A stretch of DNA of 64,000 nt. It comes from Hydrogenophaga crassostreae. GTDB taxonomy: Bacteria; Pseudomonadota; Gammaproteobacteria; Burkholderiales; Burkholderiaceae_C. Of this stretch, positions 17,509 to 28,180 are shown piece by piece; position 1 is the stretch's first letter; each line of letters opens with the position of its first letter. The position numbers and the translations under genes are program-made. The DNA lies in NCBI RefSeq assembly GCF_001761385.1, contig NZ_CP017476.1:857501-921500 (forward strand), in the 5' to 3' direction. Under the pieces are notes generated by a model. The model saw only the letters and a list, made by a program, of their open reading frames with translations. It did no database searches and was not told the DNA's origin.

Positions 17509-18732
17509 TCAGGCCTTGGCGCTCTGGCGGGCCAGTTCTTCCTTGGCGATGGCGTTGCGGTGTACCTCGTCCGGGCCGTCGGCGAAGCGCAGGGTGCGGG
17601 TGGAAGCGTAGGCCTTGGCGAGACCGAAGTCGTCGCTCACACCGGCGCCGCCGTGCACCTGCATGGCCCAGTCGATCACCTGCAGCGCCATGGCGGGCGC
17701 GGCGACCTTGATCATGGCGATTTCCTGGCGCGCCTGTTTGTTGCCGACCTTGTCCATCTTCCAGGCAGCGTGCAACACGAGGAAACGCGCCTGGTCGATC
17801 AGGATGCGCGACTCGGCGATGCGCTCGCGGGTGACGCCCTGATCGGCGATGCGTTTGCCAAAGGCGGTGCGCTGCGTGGCGCGCTTGCACATGTCTTCCA
17901 GCGCGCGCTCGGCGCGGCCGATGACGCGCATGCAATGGTGGATGCGGCCGGGGCCGAGGCGGCCCTGTGCGATTTCGAAGCCGCGGCCTTCGCCGAGCAG
18001 GATGTTGCTCGCCGGCACGCGCACATCGGTGAACTGCACTTCGGCATGGCCATGCGGCGCATCGTCGTAGCCAAACACCGGCAGGTGGCGCAGCACCTTG
18101 ACGCCGGGGGTGTCCATGGGCACCAGAATCATCGACTGCTGCGAATGCTTGGGGGCTTCGGGGTCGGTCTTGCCCATGAAGATCATGATTTGGCAGCGCG
18201 GGTCGTTGGCGCCGGAGGTCCACCACTTGCGGCCGTTGATCACGTAGTCATCGCCATCGCGCTGGATGCTGGCTTCGATGTTGGTCGCGTCGCTGGAGGC
18301 CACGGCGGGTTCGGTCATGGCGAAGGCCGAGCGGATCTCGCCGGCCAGCAGGGGCTTGAGCCAGCGCTCTTTGTGTTCGGCGGTGCCGTAGCGCACGATG
18401 GTTTCCATGTTGCCGGTGTCGGGCGCGGAGCAGTTGAAGGGCTCGGAGCCGATGGGCGAGCGGCCCATGATTTCGGCCAGGGGCGCGTATTCGAGGTTGC
18501 TCAGGCCGGCGCCCATTTCCGACTCGGGCAGGAACAGGTTCCACAAGCCTTCGGCCTTGGCCTTGGCTTTCAGGTCTTCCATGACCTTGGGCTCTTGCCA
18601 GGGGTTGCCGGCGGCGCGGAAGGCGTCCATCTCCGCGGCGAACAGGGGCTCGGCGGGGTAAACATGCTCGGCCATGAAGGCTTTGACGCGCGCTTGCAGC
18701 GCCTGAACTTTGGGGGAGTGGTCGAAATCCAT
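17509..18732 (-). CDS. Acyl-CoA dehydrogenase, ACAD10/11 type
   Basis: A 407-residue FAD-dependent acyl-CoA dehydrogenase. The middle domain shows AFAMTEPAVASSDATN and the C-terminal domain shows QVHGGAGVSDDF and RFADGPDEVHRN, the ADGPDEVH pattern I associate with the ACAD10/ACAD11 branch in place of the classical catalytic-Glu motif. In animals this branch is fused to an APH kinase; here the kinase is the upstream gene in the same operon. In Pseudomonas levulinate catabolism the LvaA kinase and LvaC dehydrogenase act together on 4-hydroxyacyl-CoA. The ATG at 18732 has a weak ribosome-binding site. Confidence 0.92.
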   Translation of the reverse strand: MDFDHSPKVQALQARVKAFMAEHVYPAEPLFAAEMDAFRAAGNPWQEPKVMEDLKAKAKAEGLWNLFLPESEMGAGLSNLEYAPLAEIMGRSPIGSEPFNCSAPDTGNMETIVRYGTAEHKERWLKPLLAGEIRSAFAMTEPAVASSDATNIEASIQRDGDDYVINGRKWWTSGANDPRCQIMIFMGKTDPEAPKHSQQSMILVPMDTPGVKVLRHLPVFGYDDAPHGHAEVQFTDVRVPASNILLGEGRGFEIAQGRLGPGRIHHCMRVIGRAERALEDMCKRATQRTAFGKRIADQGVTRERIAESRILIDQARFLVLHAAWKMDKVGNKQARQEIAMIKVAAPAMALQVIDWAMQVHGGAGVSDDFGLAKAYASTRTLRFADGPDEVHRNAIAKEELARQSAKA

Positions 18733-18800
18733 GGGGTGTGCCTGGTGAGAAATTGAGGAGGCGCGCAGCGCTTTAAGCGGTGCGCGCGGAAGAGGGCGCG

Positions 18801-18840
18801 AAAGGCGGGAAAGGCGGGAAAGGCGGGAAAGGCGGGAAGG
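18801..18840. repeat. 9-bp tandem repeat (AAAGGCGGG, four full copies)
   Basis: Four perfect copies of AAAGGCGGG and a partial fifth lie in the 109-base gap between the APH kinase and ACAD genes. The first copy follows an AAAGGCGGG-like GGGCGCG run. It is too GC-rich and regular to be chance and may vary in copy number. It lies just ahead of the ACAD start in the transcribed direction. Confidence 0.9.
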
Positions 18841-18841
18841 C

Positions 18842-19924
18842 TCAGAGCGTTTGCGCCAGCGCCCAGGCCTGCTCGGCCAGCGGCCGCGCGCGCTTGCCGG
18901 TTTCGACCGCGCTGGCGTTGGAGGCGTTGCCTTGCTCGGCGCGCTTGGCGATGCCTTGCAGGATGCCGACCAGGCGGAACATGTTGAACACCAGGTAGTA
19001 GTTCCAGTCGGCCTCGGGCACCGGGGTTGGGCGGCCGGTGCGCTGCATGTAGAGGGCGCGGTAGTCGGCTTCCGAAGGAATGCCGAGCTCGGCCAGGTTG
19101 GCTTCACCCAGACCGCGCGAGCGCCCGGCGGGCATGCGCCAGGTCATGCAGTGGTAGGCGAAGTCGACCAGCGGATCGCCCAGGGTCGAGAGCTCCCAGT
19201 CGAGCACGGCCACGATGCGCGGCTCGGTCGGGTGGAAGATCACGTTGTCGAGCCGGTAGTCGCCATGCACGATGCGGCTCTGGCCTTCCGCGGGCATGTG
19301 TTGCGGCAGCCATTCCATCAGCCGGTCGGCGGCTTCGATGGGTTCGGTTTCGGCGGCCTTGTACTGGCGCGTCCAGCGGGCGACCTGGCGCTCCAGGTAG
19401 GCGCCGGGGCGGCCGTAGTCGGCCAGGCCGATGGCCGCGGGGTCCACGCCATGCAGCGCCGCCATCACGCGGTTCATCTCGTCGTAGTGCGCGCCGCGTT
19501 CGGCGGGCGAGAAGCCGGGCAGGGTCGGGTCCCAGAGGATGCGGCCTTCCACATGGTCCATCACATAAAACATCGAGCCGATGACGCTGGTGTCTTCACA
19601 CAGGGCATGGGCTTTCGCCACCGGCACCTTGGTCTGGGCCAGTGCGCTGATGACGCGGAATTCGCGGTCCACCGCATGGGCCGAAGGCAGCAGGTCGCCC
19701 AGCGGTTTGCGGCGCAAGACGTAGCGGTGGCCGCTGGCGGTGAGCAGGTAGGTCGGGTTCGACTGGCCGCCCTTGAACTGGGCCACCGACAGCGGGCCTT
19801 GAAAGCCCGCGACGTTGGCGGTCATCCAGGCGGCGAGGCGGGTTTCGTCGAGCGCGTTGGCGGGCGCCACCGGCTGGGTGCCGGTGAACTGCGCTTGCAC
19901 GTCGGTGGCGGCTTGCCCGCTCAT
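18842..19924 (-). CDS. APH-family phosphotransferase (ACAD10/11-type kinase, LvaA-like)
   Basis: A 360-residue protein kinase-like phosphotransferase. The Brenner motif HGDYRLDN is at 220-227 and the metal-binding Asp is D242 in VLDWELSTLGDP. The N-lobe shows FKGGQSNPTYLL and the conserved Lys/Arg region YVLRRKP. Despite the aminoglycoside-phosphotransferase name, this branch pairs with ACAD10/11 dehydrogenases. In levulinate catabolism the LvaA homologue phosphorylates 4-hydroxyacyl-CoA to allow removal of the 4-OH group. Its ATG overlaps the SDR stop (ATGA). No LvaB-like small partner was seen nearby. Confidence 0.9.
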   Translation of the reverse strand: MSGQAATDVQAQFTGTQPVAPANALDETRLAAWMTANVAGFQGPLSVAQFKGGQSNPTYLLTASGHRYVLRRKPLGDLLPSAHAVDREFRVISALAQTKVPVAKAHALCEDTSVIGSMFYVMDHVEGRILWDPTLPGFSPAERGAHYDEMNRVMAALHGVDPAAIGLADYGRPGAYLERQVARWTRQYKAAETEPIEAADRLMEWLPQHMPAEGQSRIVHGDYRLDNVIFHPTEPRIVAVLDWELSTLGDPLVDFAYHCMTWRMPAGRSRGLGEANLAELGIPSEADYRALYMQRTGRPTPVPEADWNYYLVFNMFRLVGILQGIAKRAEQGNASNASAVETGKRARPLAEQAWALAQTL

Positions 19925-20694
19925 ACCGCGGAGCTGCCGCCGTCGACAGCGATGTATTGGCCGGTGATGTGGCGCGAGGCTTCGCTGGCGAGAAACACGA
20001 CCGTGCCCATCAGGTCTTCGTCGCCGCCGATGCGCTTGAGGGGCGAGCGTGCGATCACAGCTTCGCCCAGGGTGTCGAGCAGGCCGGCCGACATCTTGGA
20101 GGGGAAGAAGCCGGGGCAGATGGCGTTGACGTTGATGTTGTACTGGCCCCATTCGCCGGCCAGCGCGCGGGTCAGGTTGATGGCCGCGGCCTTGGAGGTG
20201 TTGTAGGCCACGGTCTGCACGCCCGCGCCCATGCCCTTGAGGCCGGCCACGGAAGCGACGGTGATGATCTTGCCCTTTTTGCGCGGGATCATGCAGCGCT
20301 TGCCGACTTCGCGCGCCAGGAAAAACGGCGCGTTCACGTTGAGGTTCATCACCTTGTGCCAGGCTTCATCGGGGTAATCTTCGGCGGGCGCGCCCCAGGT
20401 GGCGCCGGCGTTATTGACCAGGATGTCGATCGGGCCGAGGGCGGCGATGACCTCGTCGACCAGAGCGGGAATGCGGTCGGTCTTTTGCAGGTCGCTGACG
20501 ATGGTGACCACGGTGATGCCCTTGCTCTCCAGGTGCTTTTTGGCTTCGGCCAGTTCATCGGCCTTGCGGGCGCTGATCGCGACCTTGCAGCCCATTTCGC
20601 CCAGGGCTTCTGCCATTTGCAGACCCAGGCCGCGCGAGCCGCCGGTGACCAGGGCCACCTGGCCGTCGAGTTGGAACAGTTGTTTGACGCTCAT
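19921..20694 (-). CDS. Short-chain dehydrogenase/reductase
   Basis: A 257-residue NAD(P)-dependent SDR. It has the nucleotide-binding TGGSRGLG (about 17-24), NNAGATWGAPAED, and the catalytic Tyr-Lys in YNTSK, then PGFFPSKM. In the operon it may oxidise or reduce a hydroxyacyl- or ketoacyl-CoA, comparable in position to LvaD. It is a clear paralogue of the SDR at 47792-48583, sharing WGAPAED, YNTSK and NAICPGFFPSKM. It starts 35 bases after the thiolase and overlaps the kinase gene. Confidence 0.92.
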   Translation of the reverse strand: MSVKQLFQLDGQVALVTGGSRGLGLQMAEALGEMGCKVAISARKADELAEAKKHLESKGITVVTIVSDLQKTDRIPALVDEVIAALGPIDILVNNAGATWGAPAEDYPDEAWHKVMNLNVNAPFFLAREVGKRCMIPRKKGKIITVASVAGLKGMGAGVQTVAYNTSKAAAINLTRALAGEWGQYNINVNAICPGFFPSKMSAGLLDTLGEAVIARSPLKRIGGDEDLMGTVVFLASEASRHITGQYIAVDGGSSAV

Positions 20695-20729
20695 GTTTGT
20701 CTCCGAAATAGGGAAATGTGGGGAATGGA

Positions 20730-21908
<1,179 letters not shown>

Positions 21909-21979
21909 GGGAAATGCTCCAGAAAATAATGAGGTGGTGCGACCATGGTCGGAATCGGGAAGGGGCTCTCAACCCCAGG

Positions 21980-22057
21980 GCTCCCGAAGATCCGGCTCTG
22001 CCGGTCCAAGGGAGCGTCCCCCCACCGGGGGGAAGCCGCGCAGCGGCGCAGGGGGGG
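21980..22057 (-). repeat. Intergenic double-hairpin repeat, copy 1
   Basis: Read on the minus strand, a CCCCCC/GGGGGG hairpin (22032-22018) is followed by CCGGC-AGA-GCCGG (22004-21992), with a GCGCCGCTGCGCGGC arm before it. The element starts just after the FadB-like stop. The same order occurs at 36.7, 48.6 and 51.1 kb. It may attenuate transcription into the thiolase gene. Confidence 0.75.
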
Positions 22058-22059
22058 GG

Positions 22060-24144
<2,085 letters not shown>

Positions 24145-24465
24145 GGGGGTGTCTCCGTTGTTTTGGAATGGCTGAGGTCACGAGTTTTCGAATATTGAAC
24201 TGCTGTGCAGAACCATATTCCGAATGCAAACCATGGTAGCCAGAGACGGCGCGAGCGTAAAGGTGGATTTCCCTTTGAGAGGGGCGTGGATGTCCCGCCC
24301 GCGTCTGGTGCGGTTGCGGCCGGGGCGGGCGGGGTTGGGTGCTTTTTTTGGCGGGGCGCAGGCCGGGCGGCTGTGCGCCAGGGCCGGGGCGGGCGGGAAG
24401 CCTGCGGTTGCAGGCGGATCGAATGGGCGGCGGTTGCGCGCTGCGGGGCGGCGCCTCGCGGGCGC
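24145..24465. other. Intergenic region before the FadB-like operon
   Basis: A 321-base gap between the iclR stop and the FadB-like start. The part near the FadB-like gene is AT-richer and holds the dyad motif at 24197-24222. The part near iclR is extremely GC-rich with short inverted repeats but without a T-run for a standard terminator. No gene was found. Confidence 0.6.
24197..24222 (-). promoter_or_regulatory. Putative IclR operator before the FadB-like operon
   Basis: On the minus strand the site reads GGAATATGGTTCTGCA then CAGCAG, with dyad CTGC-ACA-GCAG at 24200-24210. It is nearly the same as the site at 27113-27140 and similar to one at 25330-25354. It lies 53-78 bases before the start codon, a usual operator position. 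The assignment to the local IclR protein is inference from co-location. Confidence 0.6.
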
Positions 24466-25326
24466 TCAGACCGGCAGGGCTTCTTCGATGGCCCGCACCA
24501 CCTGCAGCAGGCGGGGACGCACCTCATCCAGCAGGAATTTCGGCGACAGGTTGTAGGACGGGCCGCCCACGTTGACCGCCATGACCGGCAGGCCGTTGCC
24601 CGGGTCGAAGGCGCGGGCCACGCCGTTGACTTCCTTGTTCCAGTCGCCAAACGAGCAGGTGACGCCCAGCGTGCGGTAGTCTTCCAGCGCCTTGTCGATG
24701 CCGGTTTTGACATGGGGCCAGGCCAGGTCGTCCAGCCCGTGGATCTGTTCCATCGCTTCCAGGCGTTGCTCCTGGGGCACGGCGGCCAGCCAGGCGCGGC
24801 CCATGGCGGAGCTGGCCAGAGGCATGCGCGAACCGACGTCGAGCGTGAGCGTGAGGGCGGCACTGCTGCGGCAGTTTTCCACGTAGATCATGGACAGCTT
24901 GTCGCGCACGCCCAGCGAGACCGAGGCGCCGGAGAACTCGGCCAGCTCCTGCATCATCGGGCGGGCGATCTTGCGCACATCGAGCTTGTTGAGCAGCGCA
25001 CTGCCCAGCGCCAGGCAGGCGGTGCCAAGCCGGTAGCGGCCGCTTTCCTGCACATGGATCAGGTAGCCGAGCTTGGTCAGCGTCATGGTCAGGCGCGACA
25101 CGGTGGATTTGGGCAGCTTGCAGCGCTGGGCCAGCTCCTGGTTGCTCAGGGTGATCTCGCCGTGGCGAAAACAGGCCAACACCTCCAGGCCGCGCGCAAG
25201 GGCGGTCACGAAATGGCGGTCTTCCTTGGGCTTGCGAGCCTGTTTGGCCTCGCTGGGCGGGGGCGCGGCCCCCGATTGCTCCCCTTCGGGCGTGGCCCCG
25301 CTGTCTCTGGTTTTTGTTGTGCTCAA
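24466..25326 (-). CDS. IclR family transcriptional regulator
   Basis: A 286-residue regulator. The N-terminal winged helix has the IclR pattern LSNQELAQRCKLPKSTVSRL (about 56-75), and the C-terminal effector domain includes VGSRMPLASSAMGRAWLAA. A 35-residue charged, Pro-rich extension precedes the domain. The best start is TTG at 25326, with GGAG seven bases upstream; no in-frame ATG lies near. A copy of the shared dyad motif overlaps its leader, which suggests autoregulation. It probably senses an acid or CoA ester and controls the neighbouring ligase and FadB-like operon. Confidence 0.9.
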   Translation of the reverse strand: MSTTKTRDSGATPEGEQSGAAPPPSEAKQARKPKEDRHFVTALARGLEVLACFRHGEITLSNQELAQRCKLPKSTVSRLTMTLTKLGYLIHVQESGRYRLGTACLALGSALLNKLDVRKIARPMMQELAEFSGASVSLGVRDKLSMIYVENCRSSAALTLTLDVGSRMPLASSAMGRAWLAAVPQEQRLEAMEQIHGLDDLAWPHVKTGIDKALEDYRTLGVTCSFGDWNKEVNGVARAFDPGNGLPVMAVNVGGPSYNLSPKFLLDEVRPRLLQVVRAIEEALPV

Positions 25327-25329
25327 AAT

Positions 25330-25354
25330 GGAACTCCGTTCTGCAAATGCTGCA
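25330..25354. promoter_or_regulatory. Putative IclR operator in the iclR leader
   Basis: GGAACTCCGTTCTGCA followed by AATGCTGCA matches the sites at 24.2 and 27.1 kb in the GGAA and GTTCTGCA blocks, though its dyad is less regular. It lies directly before the TTG start of iclR and overlaps the ribosome-binding site, which fits autorepression. Confidence 0.45.
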
Positions 25355-25478
25355 TGGCACTGTATGCGCATTCCAGCGCTTTCGGCTGGGGCTGGCAATG
25401 GGGGAAACCACCAAAGCCCGGGTGGCTGCGCGTTGCGGGCCTGGTCGTGTTCATGGGCCTGCTGCCTCGGGCGCGGAC

Positions 25479-27026
25479 TCAGGCGTTCTGTGCGGCGAAC
25501 TGGTCGCGCAGCTCGCGCTTGAGCACCTTGCCGATGGCGCTGCGCGGCAGTTCGTCCATGAAGACGAGGCCGGACAGGCGCTGGGTCTTGCCCGAGCGCT
25601 CGTTGTGCCAGCCGGTCAACTCGGCCTCGCTCGCCGCCGCATCCGCTGCGCGAACGACGAAGGCCACCGGCGTTTCGCCCCATTGCTCGCTGGGCACGCC
25701 AACCACCGCCACATCGACCACCGCCGGGTGCTGGCGCAGCAACGCTTCGAGGTCGCTCGGGTAAACGTTGAAGCCGCCGCTGATGATCATGTCTTTGCGC
25801 CGGTCCATGAGCACGAGGAAGCCGTCGGTGTCGAACCGGCCAACGTCGCCGGTGCGGATGAAGCGTTTGCCCGAGGCGTCGAACCATTCGGCTTCGCGGG
25901 TCTGGTCGGGCCGGCCGTGGTAGCCGGTCATCATGCCGGGCGAGTGGCCCACCACTTCGCCTGTTGCCCCTTCGGGCAGTTCCTGGCCGGCTTCGTCGAT
26001 CAGTCGCATGTCGTGGCCCGAGGCACACTGGCCTACGGTGTGCAGCTTGTCGGGGTGTTCATGGGCGTTGAGGATGCAGGTGCCGCCGCCCTCGGTCATG
26101 CCGTAGAACTCGACCAGGCCGCCGGGCCAGCGTTTCACCACATCGGCCTTGAGGGCGGCGTGAAACGGCGCGCTGGTGCAGAACTTCACCTGAAAGGCCG
26201 AGAGGTCAAAGCTGTCGAAGTTGGGCAGGGCCATCAGGCGCTGGTACTGCACCGGGACGAGCATGGTGTGGGTGGTGCGCTGCTCGGCGGCGATGGCGGC
26301 GTAACGCGCGGCGTCGAACTTGGCCATCAGCCGCACGCAGCCGCCGAAGGCGATGGTCGGGAAAAAGACCACCAGGGTGGTGTTGGAGTAGAGCGGGGTC
26401 GACAGCAGGGTACGGCTTTCCGGGCTGTAACCGTAGCTGAGCCCGCGGCGCACGTGGGCCCAGCGCATGCCGTGCGATTGCACGATGCCTTTCGGTGTGC
26501 CGGTGGTGCCGGAGGAATAGATGATGTTGAACGGCCATTCGGGCTGCACCTCGACCGGGGCGGGCCGCGACCCGTCGGGCGCGAGCCAGGCGGCGAAGGG
26601 GGTGCCGCGCAGCTTGTCGTCGAGCCAGATCACGCGCGAACCTGGCAAACCGTCAGGAATCAGTTCGGCGGCGTGGCGGTCGACGAACAGCCATTGGGCG
26701 CCGGCGTCGCGCAGCATGGCATCGAAGTTGTCGCGGGTGACCGAAGGCGCGATCGGCGCCACGACCACGCCGGCCCGCAACGCACCCAGATAGAGCGCCG
26801 CATAGCGCACCGATGAGGCCGCGCAGATGGCGATGGCGTCGCCCGGTTGCAGTCCTTCTCGCTGCAAGGCAGCGGCGACGCGATCCATCAGGCTGTTGAG
26901 CGCTGCATAGCTCAGGGTTTGCGCGTTGTCGGCCAGCGCGGGGTGTTCGGGCCGTTGCCGGGCGTGTTCGCGCACGAGATCGGCGATGACGGTGAAAGGG
27001 GTGTCGGCGGTGAAGTTCAAGTCCAT
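25479..27026 (-). CDS. AMP-dependent acyl-CoA ligase
   Basis: A 515-residue ANL-superfamily ligase. P-loop-like motif NIIYSSGTTGTPKGIV (about 168-183), YGMTEGGG (about 302), FIRTGDVGRFDTDGF (about 395) and the C-terminal Lys in RSAIGKVLKREL. The ATG at 27026 (MDLNFTADTPF) has AGGAA upstream; a longer frame to 27302 has no support. It resembles cyclohexanecarboxylate- or aryl/short-chain-acid-CoA ligases more than long-chain enzymes. Together with iclR and the FadB-like operon it shares a promoter motif, so it likely activates the acid degraded by that operon. Confidence 0.92.
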   Translation of the reverse strand: MDLNFTADTPFTVIADLVREHARQRPEHPALADNAQTLSYAALNSLMDRVAAALQREGLQPGDAIAICAASSVRYAALYLGALRAGVVVAPIAPSVTRDNFDAMLRDAGAQWLFVDRHAAELIPDGLPGSRVIWLDDKLRGTPFAAWLAPDGSRPAPVEVQPEWPFNIIYSSGTTGTPKGIVQSHGMRWAHVRRGLSYGYSPESRTLLSTPLYSNTTLVVFFPTIAFGGCVRLMAKFDAARYAAIAAEQRTTHTMLVPVQYQRLMALPNFDSFDLSAFQVKFCTSAPFHAALKADVVKRWPGGLVEFYGMTEGGGTCILNAHEHPDKLHTVGQCASGHDMRLIDEAGQELPEGATGEVVGHSPGMMTGYHGRPDQTREAEWFDASGKRFIRTGDVGRFDTDGFLVLMDRRKDMIISGGFNVYPSDLEALLRQHPAVVDVAVVGVPSEQWGETPVAFVVRAADAAASEAELTGWHNERSGKTQRLSGLVFMDELPRSAIGKVLKRELRDQFAAQNA

Positions 27027-27112
27027 TCGGGGGTTCCTGTGGCGGGCCGTTGGGGCACATTGGTCTGGCCCATGGCGGTCCGTGTCGACCCAGGCGCGTG
27101 GCAGAACTTTAG

Positions 27113-27140
27113 CGGAATTTGGTTCTGCATTGCAGATTTT
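27113..27140. promoter_or_regulatory. Putative IclR operator before the CoA ligase
   Basis: GGAATTTGGTTCTGCA then TTGCAGA contains a perfect 13-base dyad TCTGCA-T-TGCAGA at 27124-27136. It is the best copy of a motif also present at 24.2 kb and, weaker, at 25.3 kb. It lies about 90 bases before the ligase start. Confidence 0.6.
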
Positions 27141-27358
27141 GAATCGCGAGAGCGACTGCAGGGGCGGCAGGCGGCTGCCTTGGGGTCGTGTTGAGCCAGG
27201 CCGTAGCGGCTTGTGCCTCTTTGGGTCGGGTGAGACGCCGCGTGACCAAATCCCGCCATGTCTGGGGGCGGGTATGGCGGCGCATGCCGCCTTGCAGTCC
27301 ATCCCGGCGGCGACGCTCCCATTCGCAAGCCGGTGGTCTGCCGTGCCCGGGCGCCGGA

Positions 27359-27592
27359 TCAGTAGTGCGGCGGAAGCTCGTCGCGCAGGCTGCGCGGTGC
27401 GGCGCTCCCCGGCTCGTCGCCTTGCTGGCGCAGGTTGCCCACTTCGCGCAAGAGCATGGCGATGTCTTGCTGCTGGTTGGCCACCAGTGTGTTGAGGGTG
27501 TCGAGCAGGTCTTCGGTGTAGCTCAGCTTGATTTCCAGCTCGGTCAGGCGCTCTTCGGTGCGCTGTTGCGGCAAGGTCGCTTCATCGCTCAT
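27359..27592 (-). CDS. slyX: SlyX family protein
   Basis: A 77-residue coiled-coil protein with the SlyX pattern ERLTELEIKLSYTEDLLDTLN and the conserved end ELPPHY. Function is unknown in the family. Its ATG overlaps the msrB stop (ATGA), so it is coupled to msrB. Confidence 0.92.
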   Translation of the reverse strand: MSDEATLPQQRTEERLTELEIKLSYTEDLLDTLNTLVANQQQDIAMLLREVGNLRQQGDEPGSAAPRSLRDELPPHY

Positions 27593-27999
27593 GGCTTGGG
27601 GTCGTGTTCCAGAGAGGCCGAGTTCATGCAGTAGCGCAGGCCGGACGGGGTCGGGCCGTCTTCGAAGACATGGCCGAGGTGGGCGCCGCACTGGCTGCAG
27701 ACGGTTTCGACCCGGGTCATGCCCAGGCTGCGGTCGGTGATCTCGGTGATGGCGCCTTCGATGGGCTTCCAGAAGCTGGGCCAGCCGCAACCCGAGTCGA
27801 ACTTGGTACCGGCGTCAAACAGGTGGTTGCCGCAGCACACGCAGTGGTAGCTGCCGTCGGCCCAGACCTCTTCGTACTTGCCGGTGAAAGGGCGCTCGGT
27901 ATGGGCGCGGCGGGTGATGTCAAACGCGCCGGGCTCGGCGCCTTTTTCGGCCAGGATGGCGCGCCATTCGGCATCGGTTTTCTGGATCGGGAAGGTCAT
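27589..27999 (-). CDS. msrB: Peptide-methionine (R)-S-oxide reductase MsrB
   Basis: A 136-residue cytoplasmic repair enzyme that reduces the R form of methionine sulfoxide. Zinc-binding Cys pairs are seen in CVCC and CSQC, the fold motif is SGCGWPSFW, and the catalytic Cys is in RYCMNSASL. The ATG at 27999 is preceded by AAGGAG. It forms a two-gene unit with slyX and looks unrelated to the catabolic genes around it. Confidence 0.97.
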   Translation of the reverse strand: MTFPIQKTDAEWRAILAEKGAEPGAFDITRRAHTERPFTGKYEEVWADGSYHCVCCGNHLFDAGTKFDSGCGWPSFWKPIEGAITEITDRSLGMTRVETVCSQCGAHLGHVFEDGPTPSGLRYCMNSASLEHDPKP

Positions 28000-28180
28000 G
28001 GGGGGCTCCTTGGGGCGGCGCTTTGGGGCGCGCTGATGGCCGTCATTGTCACCTGAATGACTGGACCTCACGCCGCGCATGGGCTATTCGGGTGTGCCCG
28101 TCTTGGAAGGCGCAGGCGTCTGGGGCATGATGGATAGAACCGCGTTTTTTTGCGCGTCGCAACCACAAGGAGAACACCCG

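Noticed and set aside
18842..19924. Aminoglycoside resistance gene
   Set aside because: The APH fold is present, but the protein belongs to the ACAD10/11-associated branch and lies in a beta-oxidation operon.
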